Source of the DNA: JBDHRG01 sp039807445
GTDB lineage: Bacteria > Pseudomonadota > Gammaproteobacteria > Competibacterales > Competibacteraceae
Assembly (NCBI GenBank): GCA_039807445.1
Contig: JBDHRG010000128.1
Location: 1 to 11,020, forward strand
DNA length: 11,020 bases
Direction of reading: 5' to 3'
The notes under the pieces are model-generated. The model saw only the letters and a program-made list of their open reading frames with translations, made no database searches and had not been told where the DNA came from. This document shows positions 1 to 8,800 of this stretch, piece by piece; position 1 is the stretch's first letter; each line of letters starts with the position of its first letter. Made by a program: the position numbers and the translations under genes.

Positions 1-100
1 ATGCGCCCGCGGCGCAAGTGTCGCTCCGTAACATCCCCCTCGCGCCGTCGCCCGAACCTCCAGCAAAACGGCGATATTTCTTGGGATCCGTATAACGCCG

Positions 101-130
101 GGGACCCCGGGCACGAACGCCCGGGGTCTC
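101..130 (-). terminator. Hairpin downstream of the GntR gene, probable terminator
   Basis: A perfect 10-base stem (103-112 with 119-128, arms GACCCCGGGC and GCCCGGGGTC) encloses a 6-base loop. One G-T and one G-C pair extend it to 101/130. It lies 32 bases beyond the stop of the last gene of the minus-strand cluster. Read on the minus strand it is followed by CCGGCGTTATAC, so the U-tract is poor. It may therefore be an imperfect intrinsic terminator or a 3' stabilising stem. The rest of 1-161 shows no convincing gene. Confidence 0.5.
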
Positions 131-161
131 TCGGTTGAACATGACGGCTACAGCCGCGAAA

Positions 162-922
<761 letters not shown>

Positions 923-926
<4 letters not shown>

Positions 927-2425
927 GCGCTGCGGACCTCGGGCGTCCATGCGGTGTCGGGATCGAGAGGATAGACCGGACGGGCCAGCTTCTCGAAGCG
1001 GAACAGGCCGTAGTCCGAGCTGGTGACGCCGAGGCTCGCACACTCGACCAGCGCGCGGGCGATCGGCTCGAACACCGGGCGGCAGTACATCCGCGACTTC
1101 AGGATCAGGTAGCGGCAGGCGCGCGGATCGATGCCGACGCTCTCGAACACGGCCAGATCCCAGGGCTCGTGGGTGTGCTCGGTGAGCAGCACGCGTGCGC
1201 TGCCGGTATCGAGCACCGCGGCGCGGCCCATCTGGCAGCGCATGCCGGTGTAGGTGGGGCCGCTGATCACGTATTCGCCGTCGGTGAGCGCGCGCACCGT
1301 GCCCTCGAGCTCGAGCGGCGGCTTGGCGACGCCGATCCGCGGCATCGCCACGCGGTTGCCGACGCCGAGGCGCACGCGGGCGCCCGGACCGGCCTCGATC
1401 AGCGCCTCGACCGCGCGCGGGTCGCAGATCGGTCCGGCGACGATGCCTTCGAAGCCCCGGGCGAGCGCCTCGGCGAGCACGTCCATCGTGTCGCAGGTGC
1501 CGCCCGACATGCAGTTGTCGCCGTGGTCGAGCAGCAGCACCGGGCCGCTGCCGGGACCTTCGGCGCGCGCGCGCGCCGCGGCGAGCGACTCGGCCAGCGG
1601 CGTTTCCGCGTAGACGAACTCGGCGCGCCGCCGCCACAGCACCTCGCCGAGCTCGCGCGCGACCTCGCGCGCGAGCTCGGGGCTCTCGGCCAGCACCGCG
1701 ACCGCCATGCCGGCATCGGCGATGTCGGCGATCGGGAAGCCGCCGAACACGCTGGCCGCGAGTATCCCGGGGCGCGCCTCGGCGGCCTTCGCCGCCGCGA
1801 TCGCGTCGCGCATCGCCCCTGCGACACCGGTATTCATCGCCAGCGTGTGCGCGAGCTGCGGCGGGTGGCACCAGGCGCACGCGGGTTTCAGACCGGTCTC
1901 GAGCATGCGCCGCACCAGCCGGGCGACGTGCCCGCCGGTCTCGTGCATGTCGACGTGCGGGTAGGTCTTGAAGCCGACCAAGACGTCGGCGTGCTCGACC
2001 ATCGCTGCGCTCAGATTGGTGTGCAGGTCGAGCGCGACGCCGATCGGCACAAGGGGGGCAGCGGCGCGCACGCGCGCCAGCAGCTCGCCCTCGCCGTCGT
2101 CGAAGCGCGCGGTGACCATCGCGCCGTGCAGGTCGAGCAGCACCGCGTCGCAGCCCTGGCGGACGGCCTCGACGATGGCGCCGGCCATCGCCTCGAAGGC
2201 GGCGTCGTCGACCGGGCCGCTGGGGTTGGCACCGGCGAACACCGGGGTCACGGCCTGTGCGCCCAGTGTCTCGGCGAGCTCGAGAAAGGCGCCCATCGCG
2301 GTGCGCGAGCCCGCGGCGGCGGCGCGGGCGGCGTCTCCCCAGCGCGGCTCGAAGGCTTCCAGCGGGGTGGCCACCGGCGAGAAGGTGTTGGTCTCGTGGT
2401 TCATCCGCGCGATCACGAAGCGCAT
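923..2425 (-). CDS. M81-family metallopeptidase (MlrC-like)
   Basis: 500 residues, the usual length for the M81/MlrC family (N-terminal DUF1485 plus C-terminal MlrC domain). The family is named for microcystinase C of sphingomonads, a zinc enzyme that cleaves linear microcystin fragments. Most relatives have unknown substrates and often sit beside transporters. Visible motifs in order: RMNHETNTFSP near the N terminus, DLHGAM (98-103), DLHTN (133-137), KTYPHVDMHETG (153-164), DHGDNCMSGGTCDT (300-313) and a C-terminal SDYGLFRFEKLARPVYPLD. The histidines and acidic residues expected for the metal site are present. No signal peptide is seen, so it should act in the cytoplasm on imported material. 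The start is fixed by AGGAGG six bases upstream of the ATG, just after the stop of the M20 gene 12 bases away. Microcystin itself is an unlikely substrate here. A small amide or peptide fits the neighbours better. Confidence 0.93.
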
Positions 2426-2437
2426 CGTCCGCCTCCT

Positions 2438-3697
2438 TCAGGCCGCGATGCCGGCGCGCTCGAGCACGCAGCGCAACAGCACGTCGGCGCCGGCGGCGAG
2501 GTGCCCGGGGTCGGCGTCCTCGATCTCGTTGTGGCTGATACCGCCCTTGCACGGGACGAAGATCATCCCGGTCGGGGCGAGGCGCGCGAGGTACACCGCG
2601 TCGTGGCCGGCGCCGGAGACGACCTCCATATGGCTCAGCCCGAGTGCCGCGGCGGCGCGCTCGACCGCGGCGACACAGTCCGGGTCGAAGGGGCAGGCGT
2701 CGAAGCGCGAGACCTGCTCGAGCGCGATCTCGAGCCCGGTCTCGGCGCGCACGCGCGCCAGGCAGGCATCGAGCTCGGCCTCCATCGCGTCGAGCAGCGC
2801 GTCGTCGACGTTGCGCAGGTCGATCGAGAACCTGACCCGGCCGGGGATGACGTTGCGGCTGTTGGGGAAGGTCTGGACGAAGCCGACGGTGCCGCGGCCG
2901 TAGGGCGGGTGGCGCTCGGCGATCGCGACCACCTGCTGCATGATGCCGGTGGCAGCCTGCAGCGCGTCGCGGCGCAGCCCCATCGGCGTTGGGCCGGCGT
3001 GCGCCTCCATGCCGGTGACGGTGCAGTCGTACCAGCGCAGGCCGAGCACGCCGGGCACCACGCCGAGCACCTTGCCCGCGTCCTCGAGCACCGGGCCCTG
3101 CTCGATGTGCGCCTCGAAGTAGGCGCCGACCGGGCGCGCGCCGGGCTCGAGCTCACCGAGGAAGCCGATGCGCTCGAGCTCCCCGCGCACGCTCTTGCCG
3201 TCGATGTCCTCGGCGGCCCAGGCGTGCTCGAGGCTGAACGCCTTGGCGAACACCCCCGAGCCCATCATCACCGGCACGAAGCGCGAGCCTTCCTCGTTGG
3301 TCCAGACGACGACCTCGATCGGCGCCTCGGTCGCGATGCCGTGGTCGTTGAGCGTGCGCACCAGCTCGAGCCCGGCGAGCACGCCGTAGTTGCCGTCGAA
3401 CTTGCCGCCAGTGGGCTGGGTGTCGATGTGCGAGCCGACCATCACCGGCGCCAGGGTCGCGTCGCGCCCGGGCCGGCGGGCGAACACGTTGCCGATGCGG
3501 TCGATGGCGACCGTGCAGCCGGCGTCCTCGGCCCAGCGCACGAACAGCTCGCGCCCCTGGCGGTCGAGTTCGGTCAGCGCCAGGCGGCAGACGCCGCCCT
3601 TGGGCGTGGCGCCGATCCGGGCGAGCTCCATCAGCGACTGCCACAGGCGTTCGCCATCGATGCGCGGCAGGGAGGCGGGGGTGGGGAGGGCGGACAT
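2438..3697 (-). CDS. M20-family Zn-dependent amidohydrolase (N-carbamoyl-amino-acid / allantoate hydrolase type)
   Basis: 419 residues, close to family length for the hydantoinase/carbamoylase group of M20 peptidases (N-carbamoyl-L-amino-acid hydrolase, beta-ureidopropionase, allantoate amidohydrolase). These enzymes remove a carbamoyl or ureido group, releasing ammonia and CO2. Dinuclear-metal ligands are all visible: GSHIDT (His90), GGKFDGNYG (Asp101), TNEEGSRF (Glu135/Glu136), EAHIEQGP (His197) and ISHNE (His389). GMEAHAGPTP (229-238), in the dimerisation domain, is also typical. No signal peptide, so cytoplasmic. The chosen ATG has AGGAG nine bases upstream; an in-frame start 25 codons earlier would add only a low-complexity Gly/Arg tail. 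It follows LivF after a 227-base gap with hairpin repeats and precedes the M81 gene by 12 bases. The exact substrate (N-carbamoyl amino acid, allantoate, ureidopropionate or another amide) cannot be decided from sequence alone. Confidence 0.92.
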   Translation of the reverse strand: MSALPTPASLPRIDGERLWQSLMELARIGATPKGGVCRLALTELDRQGRELFVRWAEDAGCTVAIDRIGNVFARRPGRDATLAPVMVGSHIDTQPTGGKFDGNYGVLAGLELVRTLNDHGIATEAPIEVVVWTNEEGSRFVPVMMGSGVFAKAFSLEHAWAAEDIDGKSVRGELERIGFLGELEPGARPVGAYFEAHIEQGPVLEDAGKVLGVVPGVLGLRWYDCTVTGMEAHAGPTPMGLRRDALQAATGIMQQVVAIAERHPPYGRGTVGFVQTFPNSRNVIPGRVRFSIDLRNVDDALLDAMEAELDACLARVRAETGLEIALEQVSRFDACPFDPDCVAAVERAAAALGLSHMEVVSGAGHDAVYLARLAPTGMIFVPCKGGISHNEIEDADPGHLAAGADVLLRCVLERAGIAA

Positions 3698-3706
3698 GGG
3701 ATGAGT

Positions 3707-3711
3707 CTCCT
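3707..3711 (-). promoter_or_regulatory. Shine-Dalgarno of the M20 hydrolase gene
   Basis: AGGAG on the minus strand lies nine bases before the ATG at 3697. It decides this start over the in-frame ATG 25 codons upstream. Confidence 0.75.
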
Positions 3712-3756
3712 GATTTCGTTGCGTCGGACGGCCTGGACGAGAGCCGGCTGCGCGGC

Positions 3757-3794
3757 CTCCTCCCCCTGCCAAGGGGGAGGACGGGAGGGGGTGA
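3757..3794. repeat. GC-rich intergenic hairpin repeat, copy 1
   Basis: Contains a perfect 9-base stem CCTCCCCCT / AGGGGGAGG (3759-3767 with 3772-3780) around the loop GCCA, followed by GACGGGAGGGGG. It is one of two copies in the 227-base gap between LivF and the M20 gene. It resembles short palindromic intergenic repeats scattered through many GC-rich proteobacterial genomes. It could act as an mRNA-stabilising or attenuating stem for the minus-strand transcript. Confidence 0.7.
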
Positions 3795-3830
3795 TGTGGG
3801 AGGCGCCGACCTATCGGTTCAACGCCGCCC

Positions 3831-3868
3831 CCTTAACCCCTCCCCGGCCCTCCCCTTGGCAGGGGAGG
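3831..3868. repeat. GC-rich intergenic hairpin repeat, copy 2 (inverted)
   Basis: Contains a perfect 8-base stem CCTCCCCT / AGGGGAGG (3849-3856 with 3861-3868) around the loop TGGC, the reverse complement of copy 1's loop. The flank AACCCCTCCCCGGCC is the inverse of the flank of copy 1. The two copies face each other about 50 bases apart, so they could also pair with each other as one long stem between the transporter and hydrolase sections. Confidence 0.7.
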
Positions 3869-3924
3869 CGGGGCCTGCAGCCGCTCGGCGGATGCGCTAT
3901 CTTGGGACATTTTCGTATCGGTGT

Positions 3925-4631
3925 TCAGTGGGCCTTGACGCCCAGGTAGCGGTCCTTGGCCGCCTCGTCGGCGGCGAACTCGGCCTGCGTGCCGTGGTAG
4001 ACGACCTGGCCCTGCTCGAGGATGTAGTGGCGATCGCCGAGCAGCGTGCACACGGCGAGGTTCTGCTCGACCAAGAGGATCGGGATGCCGGTGGCGCGGA
4101 TGCGCCTGATCTGCTCGACGATCTCCTCGACCACCACCGGCGCCAGGCCCTCGACCGGCTCGTCGAGCATCAAGAGCTTCGGCGCGTTCAACAGCGCGCG
4201 GGCGATCGCGAGCATCTGCTGCTCGCCGCCCGAGAGCTGGCCGCCGCCGTTGGCGCGCCGCTCCTCGAGCCGCGGGAAGATCGCGTAGACGTCCTTCAGC
4301 GTCCACGGCGCGCCCTTGCGGATCGCGATCCTGAGGTTCTCCTCGACCGTCAGCAGACCGAAGATGCCGCGGTGCTCGGGCACCAGCGCCAGCCCGAGCT
4401 GGGCGATGCGGTGCGGCTTCCAGCCGGTGACGTCGGTGCCCTGGAAGCGCACCCGCCCGGTGCGGGGTGCGAGCAGGCCGCTGACGCTCTTCAGCGTGGT
4501 GGTCTTGCCGGCGCCGTTGCGCCCGAGCAGCGTCACCACTTCGCCGGGGCGCACCTCGAGCGACACCCCCTGGAGGATGTGGCTCTTGCCGTAGTAGCCG
4601 TGGACATCGTCGACTTCGAGCGCGACGCCGT

Positions 4632-4635
<4 letters not shown>
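3925..4635 (-). CDS. livF: Branched-chain-amino-acid-type ABC transporter ATP-binding protein LivF
   Basis: 236 residues, typical LivF size. Walker A GRNGAGKTT (38-46), the Q-loop region LVPEHRGIFGLLTVEEN with the family's Glu, signature LSGGEQQ (134-140), Walker B LLMLDEP (154-160) and VEQN in the switch region, where LivF proteins carry Gln instead of His. It would pair with LivG to power a hydrophobic-amino-acid-type (HAAT) importer at the inner face of the cytoplasmic membrane. Its ATG overlaps the LivG stop by four bases (4632-4635), which implies translational coupling. An in-frame start further upstream lies inside livG and is not credible. Subunit identity is firm. The transported compound need not be a branched-chain amino acid, because HAAT systems also carry urea, amides and aromatic acids. 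Confidence 0.95.
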
Positions 4636-5416
<781 letters not shown>

Positions 5417-5420
<4 letters not shown>

Positions 5421-6400
5421 GACCGGCCCTCCACGGTGTCGGTGCCCGAGCCCGCGGCGGTCGTGACCGAGCGACGGCCGCGCGCGGTGGCGACGGCGCG
5501 CTCGATCAGCCCCCACAGCCCCTGCTGCATGAACAGCGCCAGCGTGATCAGCAGCGCGCCGAGCAGCAGCAGCCAGCGCGGCCAGATCGCCGACAGCGCG
5601 TCGGACACCAGCACGAAGAAGCCGGCGCCGAGCACCGAGGCGAACAGGTTCCCGGTGCCGCCGATGATGGTCATGATCAGGAGGTTCTCGCTGGTGTGGT
5701 ACTCGATGTTGGAGAGCGGCGCGACGCCGATCAGCAGCGCGTGCAGGGCGCCGGCCAGGCCGGTGACGCCGCCCGAGATCGTGAACGCGGCGATCTTGAA
5801 GATCCGCACCGGGAAGCCGATCGCCCGCGCGCGTTCCTCGTTGTCGCGGATCGCGAGCAGGGTGCGGCCGAAGGTCGAGCTGGCCACGCGCTGCAAGCCG
5901 GCGAAGGCGAGCAGGAACAGCGCCGCGACGAAGCCGTAGAAGGTCCAGGGCTCGGTCAGCACCAGCGGCCCCAGCGCCGCGCGCGGGATGTTGAGCAAAC
6001 CGTTGTCACCCCCGGTCACGCCCGCGAAGGTGTAGGCCAGGAAGTAGAACAGTTGCGCGAAGGCCAGCGTCAGCATCACGAAGTACACGCCCTGGCGGCG
6101 GATCGAGAGCCAGCCGACCAGGGCGGCGACCAGCGCACCGAGCGCGACCGCCAGCCCCAGCGCCACCGGCAGCGGCAGTTGCGTGTGCAGCAGCGTCAGC
6201 CCCAGCGCGTAGCTGCCGAGGCCGAAGAAGATCCCCTGGCCGAAGGACAGCAGGCCCGTATAGCCGAGCAGGAGGTTCAGCGCCGCCGCTGCCATCGCGA
6301 ACACCAGCACCTCGGTGGCGAGCGTGGCGGAGGTCATCAGCAGGGGCAGCAGCGCCGCGACCAGCGCGGCGAGCCCGAAGTGTACCCAGGATCGATTCAT
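5417..6400 (-). CDS. livM: Branched-chain-amino-acid-type ABC transporter permease LivM
   Basis: 327 residues with several hydrophobic membrane segments, starting from the first helix after MNRSWVHFG. Diagnostic LivM sequence includes LNLLLGYTGLLSFGQGIFFGLG, G-x-YFVMLTLAFAQL, the cytoplasmic coupling loop FGRTLLAIRDNEERARAIGF, and IIGGTGNLFASVLGAGFF. The final 30 or so residues are a polar cytoplasmic tail. It forms the transmembrane channel with LivH. GAGAGGAG sits about seven bases upstream of its ATG, inside the end of livH, and only 13 bases separate its start from the first base of the LivH stop. No truncation or frameshift is seen. Confidence 0.94.
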
Positions 6401-6413
6401 CGCCGAGCTCCTC

Positions 6414-7268
6414 TCAGGCGCGCCCGAACAGGCCGCGGGGCAGGGTCAGGATCACCAGCGCCATGCCGAGGTAGATCATCAGCCGCGCCCCTTCGGGCCA
6501 CAGCGTGGTCATCAGGCTTTGCACCACGCCGACCAAGAGGCCCGCTGCCAGCGCGCCGACGTAGCTGCCCATGCCGCCGATCACGACCACGACGAAGGCG
6601 ATGCCGAGCGCCTCGACCCCCATGAAGGGCTCGACCCCGCGGATCGGCGCCGCCAGCGCGCCCGCCAGCCCGGCCAGCCCGGCGCCGAGCGCGAACACCG
6701 CGGTGTTGACGCGCACGATGTCGACGCCGAGCAGCGCCACCATCTCGGTCGATTCCGAGCCCGCGCGCACCAGCGCGCCCAGGCGCGTGCCCTCGAGCAG
6801 CCACCACAGCGCCAGCGCCAGCACCGCGGTCAGCCCGATCACGAACAGGCGGTACTGCGGATAGACGAACTCGCCGAGCACCACCGCGCCCGACAGCGCC
6901 TCGGGCGGGGCGACGTTGCCGCCGACCGGACCCCAGGCGAGGATCACCAGCTCCTGCACCATCAGCGCCAGGCCGACGGTGACGAGGATGTGGAAGGTGT
7001 GCGGCAGGTGGTAGATGCGCCGCAGCAGCAGGGTCTCGGTCACCGCGGCGAGCAGCCCGACCATCAGCGGTGCGATCGCCAGTGCGGCCCAGAAGTCGAC
7101 GCCGCGCTCGATCAGGTCGTAGGTCAGGTAGGCGCCGAGCAGGTAGAAGGCGCCGTGGGCGAAGTTCACGAAGTGCAGCAGCCCGAAGACGATGCTCAAG
7201 CCCACCGCGAGCAGGAAGTAGAGCATCCCCAGGCCGATGCCGTTCATCAGCTGGAACAAGTAGATCAC
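6414..7268 (-). CDS. livH: Branched-chain-amino-acid-type ABC transporter permease LivH
   Basis: 284 residues, a standard LivH length, strongly hydrophobic. Family sequences: QLMNGIGLGMLYFLLAVGLS at the N terminus, FGLLHFVNFAHGAFYLLGAY, the coupling region TRLGALVRAGSESTEMVALLGVD, and VVVIGGMGSYVGALAAGLLVG near the end. The start is GTG at 7268, preceded by a weak GGGGGA. The next in-frame ATG (7247) would cut into the conserved first helix, so GTG is preferred. It is separated from the binding-protein gene by 61 bases containing a perfect palindrome, a common layout where the binding protein is made in excess of the permeases. Confidence 0.94.
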   Translation of the reverse strand: MIYLFQLMNGIGLGMLYFLLAVGLSIVFGLLHFVNFAHGAFYLLGAYLTYDLIERGVDFWAALAIAPLMVGLLAAVTETLLLRRIYHLPHTFHILVTVGLALMVQELVILAWGPVGGNVAPPEALSGAVVLGEFVYPQYRLFVIGLTAVLALALWWLLEGTRLGALVRAGSESTEMVALLGVDIVRVNTAVFALGAGLAGLAGALAAPIRGVEPFMGVEALGIAFVVVVIGGMGSYVGALAAGLLVGVVQSLMTTLWPEGARLMIYLGMALVILTLPRGLFGRA

Positions 7269-7297
7269 GCCGGTTTCCCCCGAACGCTGGACGGGAA

Positions 7298-7317
7298 GGG
7301 CGGCCGCGCGGCCGCCC
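7298..7317. repeat. 20-base perfect palindrome between binding-protein and permease genes
   Basis: Both halves, GGGCGGCCGC and GCGGCCGCCC, are exact complements, giving a stem of about eight GC pairs with a GCGC loop. On the minus strand it begins 13 bases after the stop of the binding-protein gene and is followed by TTCCCGTCC, with no U-tract. That argues against a full terminator and for a 3' stem that protects the binding-protein message or attenuates read-through into livH. Confidence 0.7.
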
Positions 7318-7329
7318 CGCGGGTGCGGC

Positions 7330-8538
7330 TCACGCCATCCGGCACTGCGCCTGCTCGGGCGAGAGGAAGGACCGGCCCGAGCTGACGATGTCGACGTAGT
7401 CGTCCTTGTCCTTCATCGCCGACTTCGGCTTGCCCTTGAGCAGGTAGTAGTTCTTGATCACCTGATGATCGGCGGCGCGGATTTCCTCGTCGCCGGTCAG
7501 CCCCGCGTACTTCATGCCTTCCATCGCCTTGGCGACCGCGGCGCCGTCGTGGCTGCCGGCCTTGGCCAGCGCGTCGATCAGGATCCGGGTGGTCAGGTAG
7601 TTGCTGGCGAAAGCATAGTTGGGGTTCATCCTGTGCCTGGCCTGGACCCGGGCGACCAGTTCGCGGTTGAACGGCGCATCGATGCCGTGCCAGTACTGCG
7701 CGCCGAAGTACACGCCGTCCATGATGTCGGGGCCGAGCGCCTCGAACTGTTCGAGCCCCGAGGCCCAGGCGACGAGGATGGTCATGCGTTTCTTCAGCCC
7801 GAAGCTGACCGCCTGGCGCAGCGCATCGGAGGACTGCGCGCCGAAGTTCAGCAGCAGCAGCACGTCGGGCTTGGCGCCGATGGCGTTGGTCAGGTAGCCG
7901 CTGAACTCCTTCTCGGTCAGCGAGTGGTAGCTGTTGCCGACGTGCTCGATGCCCTTTTCCTTGAAAACGTTCTTCGCGGCATTGAGCAGGCCGTCGCCGA
8001 ACACGTACTGCGGGGTGATCGTGTACCAGCGTTTGGCGTTCGGCAGGCGCTCGATCAGCGGGCGCACGGTCTGCTCGATCGCGCCGAAGGTCGGCACGCT
8101 CCAGCGGAAGGTGCCGCGGTTGCACTCGGCGCCGGTGAGCTCGTCGGCGCCGGCGGTGGTGATGAACACGCCCCCGGCCTTGGTGACTTCCTTGCCCATC
8201 GCCAACGCTTCGGAAGACAGGATACCGCCGCTGAACAGCCGCACGCCGTGCTGCTGCATCGCCTCCTGCACCTTGCGCACCGCCGAGGCCGGCTTGCCCT
8301 CGGTGTCGATCTCGAGGTAGGCGAGCTTGCGCCCGAGCACCGAACCCGCCTCGTCGACCGCCATCGCGGCGCCCATCGCGCCGAACTTGCCGTTGGCGGC
8401 GAACGGACCGGACATCGGCAGCGGCACGCCGACCGTGATCGCCTCATCGGCGGCGATGGCGTGGCGCAGGCCGGCGGGCAGCAGCAGCGAGCCCGCCGCG
8501 AGCGTGGACAGCTTCAGGAACTGGCGACGATCCAGCAT
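7330..8538 (-). CDS. Periplasmic substrate-binding protein of the Liv/HAAT-type ABC transporter, Tat signal
   Basis: 402 residues, usual for type-I periplasmic binding proteins of the Peripla_BP_6/LivK-like class. It captures the substrate in the periplasm and delivers it to LivHM. The N terminus MLDRRQFLKLSTLAAGSLLL is a twin-arginine signal (RRQFLK, hydrophobic core, probable cleavage after AIAA), so the protein appears to be exported folded by Tat. Mature features include ITVGVPLPMSGPFAANGK at the first strand, MGAAMAVDEAG and the FITTAGADELTG region that lines the ligand cleft. The start was chosen by AGAGGA seven bases upstream and by the signal peptide. A 35-residue upstream extension would begin in the AT-rich promoter island. 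It is the first gene of the cluster. The sequence does not reveal the ligand; the adjacent hydrolases suggest an amide or ureido compound. Confidence 0.93.
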   Translation of the reverse strand: MLDRRQFLKLSTLAAGSLLLPAGLRHAIAADEAITVGVPLPMSGPFAANGKFGAMGAAMAVDEAGSVLGRKLAYLEIDTEGKPASAVRKVQEAMQQHGVRLFSGGILSSEALAMGKEVTKAGGVFITTAGADELTGAECNRGTFRWSVPTFGAIEQTVRPLIERLPNAKRWYTITPQYVFGDGLLNAAKNVFKEKGIEHVGNSYHSLTEKEFSGYLTNAIGAKPDVLLLLNFGAQSSDALRQAVSFGLKKRMTILVAWASGLEQFEALGPDIMDGVYFGAQYWHGIDAPFNRELVARVQARHRMNPNYAFASNYLTTRILIDALAKAGSHDGAAVAKAMEGMKYAGLTGDEEIRAADHQVIKNYYLLKGKPKSAMKDKDDYVDIVSSGRSFLSPEQAQCRMA

Positions 8539-8545
8539 GGGTTGA

Positions 8546-8551
8546 TCCTCT
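8546..8551 (-). promoter_or_regulatory. Shine-Dalgarno of the binding-protein gene
   Basis: AGAGGA on the minus strand ends seven bases before the ATG at 8538, with a second purine-rich AGAGGAG stretch just upstream. It supports the start that gives an intact Tat signal. Confidence 0.65.
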
Positions 8552-8603
8552 CCTCTTCTCGGGTGGTGTCGGGCGTGATCTGTTTTTCGGTCACGTTTAT
8601 TCG

Positions 8604-8619
8604 ATTTATACGTATAAAT
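8604..8619. promoter_or_regulatory. Perfect 16-base AT-rich palindrome, candidate GntR operator
   Basis: ATTTATACGTATAAAT is identical to its reverse complement and stands out in a GC-rich window. It lies 66 bases upstream of the binding-protein ATG and overlaps the proposed -10 box and start site, a classic repressor position. FCD-type GntR operators are short palindromes, often with a central TATAC/GTATA or TTGT/ACAA core, so the GntR protein encoded at the end of this cluster is the natural candidate to bind it. Binding is inferred. Confidence 0.55.
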
Positions 8620-8643
8620 AAAATAAAACAGCAGCCCTGTCAA
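8615..8643 (-). promoter_or_regulatory. Candidate sigma-70 promoter for the transporter/hydrolase operon
   Basis: A perfect TTGACA (8638-8643) is followed after 17 bases by TATTTA (8615-8620) on the minus strand, in an AT-rich island. The -10 match is weak, although the spacing is ideal. TATACG and TATAAA further downstream are alternative -10 boxes with poor spacing. The leader to the binding-protein ATG would be about 70 bases. Confidence 0.5.
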
Positions 8644-8673
8644 CCGACATGAAGTCGACGGGGTTGCCCAGCA

Positions 8674-8754
8674 GATCAGTCGCCCGTCGATGACGCAAGC
8701 GCGGCGCAGCCGGGCGAAGGCCTCGATCTCCCGCGCGCTCTGAGGATGTCGTCG
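8674..8754 (-). other. Short open stretch, possibly a decayed gene end
   Basis: The gap between the TPR gene and the operon promoter holds no full gene. One minus-strand frame reads SAREIEAFARLRRACVIDGR, which vaguely recalls the C-terminal end of CitE/HpcH-type lyases. A neighbouring frame just downstream reads GNPVDFMSVD. This could be a frameshifted remnant or chance coding-like sequence in GC-rich DNA. Similarity was judged by eye only. Confidence 0.15.
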
Positions 8755-8800
8755 CTACCCTGCCAGCCGCTTCAGCTCGGGACGCATCGTGTACGGGCCT

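Noticed and set aside
90..96. GTATAAC near the end of the window as a second regulator half-site
   Set aside because: Only one half matches the 8604-8619 palindrome and there is no dyad around it.
1..138. Plus-strand ORF starting at base 1
   Set aside because: Forty-five codons of Arg/Pro-rich sequence running through the terminator-like hairpin, with no visible start context or motif.
3836..3911. Tiny minus-strand ORF after LivF beginning MSQDSASAERLQ
   Set aside because: It has no convincing ribosome binding site and ends by translating the hairpin repeat (PPPLPRGGPGRG), a common artefact of such repeats.
1169..3949. A 926-codon open frame on the plus strand, antisense to the M81 and M20 genes
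   Set aside because: Its product is a monotonous His/Arg/Ala/Gly/Glu-rich sequence with no domain, and both minus-strand genes beneath it have complete family motifs. It is a GC-bias shadow.
8539..8643. N-terminal extension of the binding protein starting at 8643
   Set aside because: It would bury the Tat signal inside the protein and begins in the AT-rich promoter/operator sequence. The ATG at 8538 has a proper Shine-Dalgarno sequence.
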